64,000 bases of DNA, taken from Bacillus sp. FJAT-42376. GTDB lineage: Bacteria > Bacillota > Bacilli > Bacillales > Bacillaceae. Position 1 is the first letter of the stretch, and each line of letters opens with the position of its first letter. The translations under genes were made by a program, and so were the position numbers. The notes below the pieces were generated by a model, which worked only from the letters and a program-made list of their open reading frames with translations, searched no databases and was not told the DNA's origin. Shown here in pieces: positions 61,979 to 64,000 of the stretch. The stretch spans positions 3,596,001 through 3,660,000 of the forward strand of contig NZ_CP033906.1 in the NCBI RefSeq assembly GCF_003816055.1. Reading direction: 5' to 3'.

Positions 61979-62228
61979 TCTCTCTCACCTGTTTCTATGG
62001 ATAATTTCAAAAACACCTTATCTCTTACCCTTTTTCGGAATACAATAAGCCTTTTTTTTTGAAACCCTTAAAAAATCAAAATGGAATTATCCCGGTACTC
62101 TTCTTTTTTTCGATCCTTTAACCTCTTTTTCATAGAGGAAAATCCAGTTTTTCCTGAAGAAAAATTCACCCTCTCCAATTCCAATCTTCCCGTCGTTTCC
62201 TCGTGAAAAACCTATCCTGCTAAGCTAA
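61979..62228. other. Upstream region of opuFA, no gene seen
   Basis: AT-rich 250-bp region. The minus strand has TGTATT at about 62041 as a possible -10 but no good -35. Nothing else recognised. Confidence 0.4.
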
Positions 62229-62266
62229 TAAAAATAAGGAGCCCGCAGATTGCCGGCTCCTTATTT
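62229..62266. terminator. Terminator of the thiazole gene cluster
   Basis: AAAATAAGGAGCC and GGCTCCTTATTTT form a 13-bp stem overlapping the last codon of thiF. Confidence 0.85.
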
Positions 62267-63288
62267 TAACCAAAATAGCGGGAATATAATGATCTTGCTT
62301 CATTTGTGTTCTTTGTTCCATGAACAAGAACTCTCCCGTCTTTAAAGGCAACGACTCTGTATGCCCCCTTTTTGAAAGAAAGCAGAAAGGGGGTAAGAGA
62401 GAGATTTTCCACTTTCCCCGCAAGTCTTTCAGCTGACTCTTCCAAACTGATTTGACTGTCTTTTGGCGGCCGGATTTGAACGGTATCTCTTCCGCAGAGG
62501 ACCGCCGTTCTCGAAGTGTTCTCCATTTGAAGAAACGGATAATCCGGATTGGATCCGCATGTTGAGCAGTCATTTTTCTTCATTTTGTCTATTTTCATTG
62601 AAGCATACCGATTATTCCATACGTCAAAGGAGTACAGCTCTGTTCTTACTGCCTCCTTGCTGCCGGATAGGATCTTCAGTGCCTGGGCAGTCTGATGAGA
62701 AACGGTCATGCTGACTGCAGGTGCAATAATTCCTGCAGTATCGCACGTTTCCCCGCCCATTGGCATTTTCCCCATCAAGCATGCCAGACAGGGGCCATTT
62801 CCAGGGATAAATGTACAGGACAGCCCATAGCTTCCGATGCATGCACCATAAATCCATGGAATTCCGTGACGGTATGCCAGGTCATTGATCATCCATCTTG
62901 TTTCGAAATTATCTGTTCCATCCATGATTAAATCGATGCCCGAAGAAATGATTTGCTCCATCATCCTTGGGTCGGCATGCAGGACATGGGCTTCTAGATG
63001 AGTGTGGCTGCTTATTTGCTTCAGCCTCCTCCTCGCAGCCTCCGCTTTCGGCATCTGCTCCACAGCATCCTGTTCCGAGAACAGCTGCTGGCGCTGAAGA
63101 TTGCTTTCATCCACATAGTCGCGGTCAACGATAATCAATTTTCCTATTCCCGCCCTTACAAGCGTTTCAGCAATTCCGCTCCCAAGCGCTCCGCAGCCAA
63201 TCAGCAAAACCGTCTTCGCAGAAATTTCCTCCTGCCCTCTCTGGCCATTCGGAAAAAAAAGAACCTGCCTTGAATACCGCTCATTCAA
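62266..63288 (-). CDS. thiF: ThiF/MoeB-type adenylyltransferase
   Basis: A 340-residue E1-like enzyme: opening RYSRQVLFF, nucleotide-binding [29 protein letters not shown] (about 32-60), [15 protein letters not shown], and zinc Cys pairs CLAC and CSTCG. It adenylates the C-terminal Gly of ThiS (or MoaD). The overlap with thiG (8 bp) marks it as ThiF for thiazole synthesis. The C-terminal 80 residues form an extra domain seen in Bacillus ThiF proteins. Confidence 0.92.
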   Translation of the reverse strand: MNERYSRQVLFFPNGQRGQEEISAKTVLLIGCGALGSGIAETLVRAGIGKLIIVDRDYVDESNLQRQQLFSEQDAVEQMPKAEAARRRLKQISSHTHLEAHVLHADPRMMEQIISSGIDLIMDGTDNFETRWMINDLAYRHGIPWIYGACIGSYGLSCTFIPGNGPCLACLMGKMPMGGETCDTAGIIAPAVSMTVSHQTAQALKILSGSKEAVRTELYSFDVWNNRYASMKIDKMKKNDCSTCGSNPDYPFLQMENTSRTAVLCGRDTVQIRPPKDSQISLEESAERLAGKVENLSLTPFLLSFKKGAYRVVAFKDGRVLVHGTKNTNEARSLYSRYFG

Positions 63289-64000
63289 TGACGCTCATTC
63301 CTTCACTCGGGCTGCTAGCTGAAGCGTACCGCTTTTTCGGAATTCTGCCTGCTTCCATTCCAAGGCGGCCTGCCGCTACAGCTAATTTCATAGCAGCTGC
63401 CATTTTCACCGGATCCTCAGCTGCGGATACAGCTGTATTCAAGAGCACGCCATCTGCTCCCATTTCCATAGCCAATGCTGCATCAGCAGGACTGCCGATT
63501 CCAGCATCCACGATTACAGGCACGTCGGCCTGCTCGATAATCAGCCCTAAATTCAGAGGATTGACGATTCCCATACCAGAGCCAATTGGTGAAGCGCCAG
63601 GCATTACAGCATGTACACCCAACTCCTGCAGACGTTTGGCTAAAATGACATCATCTGAAATATAAGGGAGAACAATGAATCCTTCTTCTAATAGAGTTTC
63701 ACATGCCTTCATCGTTTCAAAAGGGTCCGGCAAAAGGGTCTGAAAATCTCCAATCACTTCCACCTTAATCATCGTACATAGACCTGAAGCTTTAGCAAGC
63801 CTTGCAATCCTTACCGCTTCCTCCGCATTTTTCGCACCAGCTGTGTTCGGCAGGAGAGCATATCGGCTCAAATCCAGTTTTTCTAATAGATTAGGCTGGG
63901 ACTGATCGAATACATCCATTCTTCTTACAGCAAATGTTAAGATTTCGGTCTCCGATTCCTCGATTGCTTTTTTTTGAGTGTCAAAATCCGGATATTTTCC
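63281..64000 (-). CDS. thiG: Thiazole synthase ThiG, 5' end outside the window
   Basis: The minus-strand frame is open to base 64000, where it reads [20 protein letters not shown], typical of ThiG at about residue 17. The true start is therefore beyond the edge. 239 codons are seen. Visible motifs: [16 protein letters not shown], the imine-forming Lys in MIKVEVIGD, and the phosphate-binding [11 protein letters not shown] and [14 protein letters not shown]. It makes the thiazole phosphate of thiamine with ThiS thiocarboxylate. Confidence 0.95.
   Translation of the reverse strand, partial: GKYPDFDTQKKAIEESETEILTFAVRRMDVFDQSQPNLLEKLDLSRYALLPNTAGAKNAEEAVRIARLAKASGLCTMIKVEVIGDFQTLLPDPFETMKACETLLEEGFIVLPYISDDVILAKRLQELGVHAVMPGASPIGSGMGIVNPLNLGLIIEQADVPVIVDAGIGSPADAALAMEMGADGVLLNTAVSAAEDPVKMAAAMKLAVAAGRLGMEAGRIPKKRYASASSPSEGMSVIE

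Overview
The window is a low-GC Firmicute chromosome segment, almost certainly from a Bacillaceae member of the Bacillus/Metabacillus/Priestia type. The evidence is strong AGGAGG/GGGGG ribosome-binding sites, many TTG and GTG starts, CcpA, TnrA/GlnR and Fur operators of the Bacillus kind, B. megaterium-type gas vesicle gene order, and sigma-B regulators of the B. cereus type. No phage or plasmid backbone is visible. The only mobile element I can delimit is one IS200/IS605-family insertion.

Layout. 0-8 kb: 5' part of a class D sortase with its acidic surface-protein substrate; a GNAT acetyltransferase and an EamA exporter; a catabolite-controlled acyl-CoA ligase; a DinB-like protein; tRNA-Ala(GGC); and an L,D-transpeptidase. 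8-17 kb: a penicillin-acylase-family amidase; a Fur-controlled FTR1 iron permease; a VOC gene split by a tnpA/tnpB element; and feoA plus a feoB encoded as two overlapping genes. 17-26 kb: SH3 and DUF4163/DUF3298 cell-envelope proteins; a YoaE-like molybdoenzyme; the formate dehydrogenase/DUF1641 pair behind a sigma-B-like promoter; and a HemD-like protein.

26-38 kb is a signalling region. It holds a short STAS protein, a soluble-domain chemoreceptor, an RsbR paralogue, and an rsbY-rsbM-rsbK set (PP2C response regulator, CheR-type methyltransferase, hybrid kinase), with SDR, TIM-barrel isomerase and SMP-30 enzymes between them. 38-43 kb: a candidate structured RNA, a second L,D-transpeptidase, the DtpT peptide transporter, and amtB-glnB with two TnrA/GlnR boxes. 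43-49.5 kb: a 12-gene gas vesicle operon in the order gvpQ-B-R-N-F-G-L-S-K-J-T-U, with a sigma-B-like promoter in front.

49.8-64 kb: an HxlR-LysR regulator pair divergent from a quinone oxidoreductase; an aminoglycoside phosphotransferase-like protein; a YozB-like DUF420 protein; UppP; an AI-2E family permease; a liquefying alpha-amylase with a cre site; an OpuF-type compatible-solute transporter with permease and binding protein fused; and thiF with a partial thiG.

Two themes cross the window. The first is general-stress control: RsbK/RsbM/RsbY, RsbR-like STAS proteins, and sigma-B-like promoters at the gas vesicle and formate dehydrogenase operons. The second is an interspersed intergenic repeat of about 150-190 bp, with inverted-repeat ends, found in at least nine full, shortened or decayed copies. 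All assignments come from reading the sequence; no database search was run.
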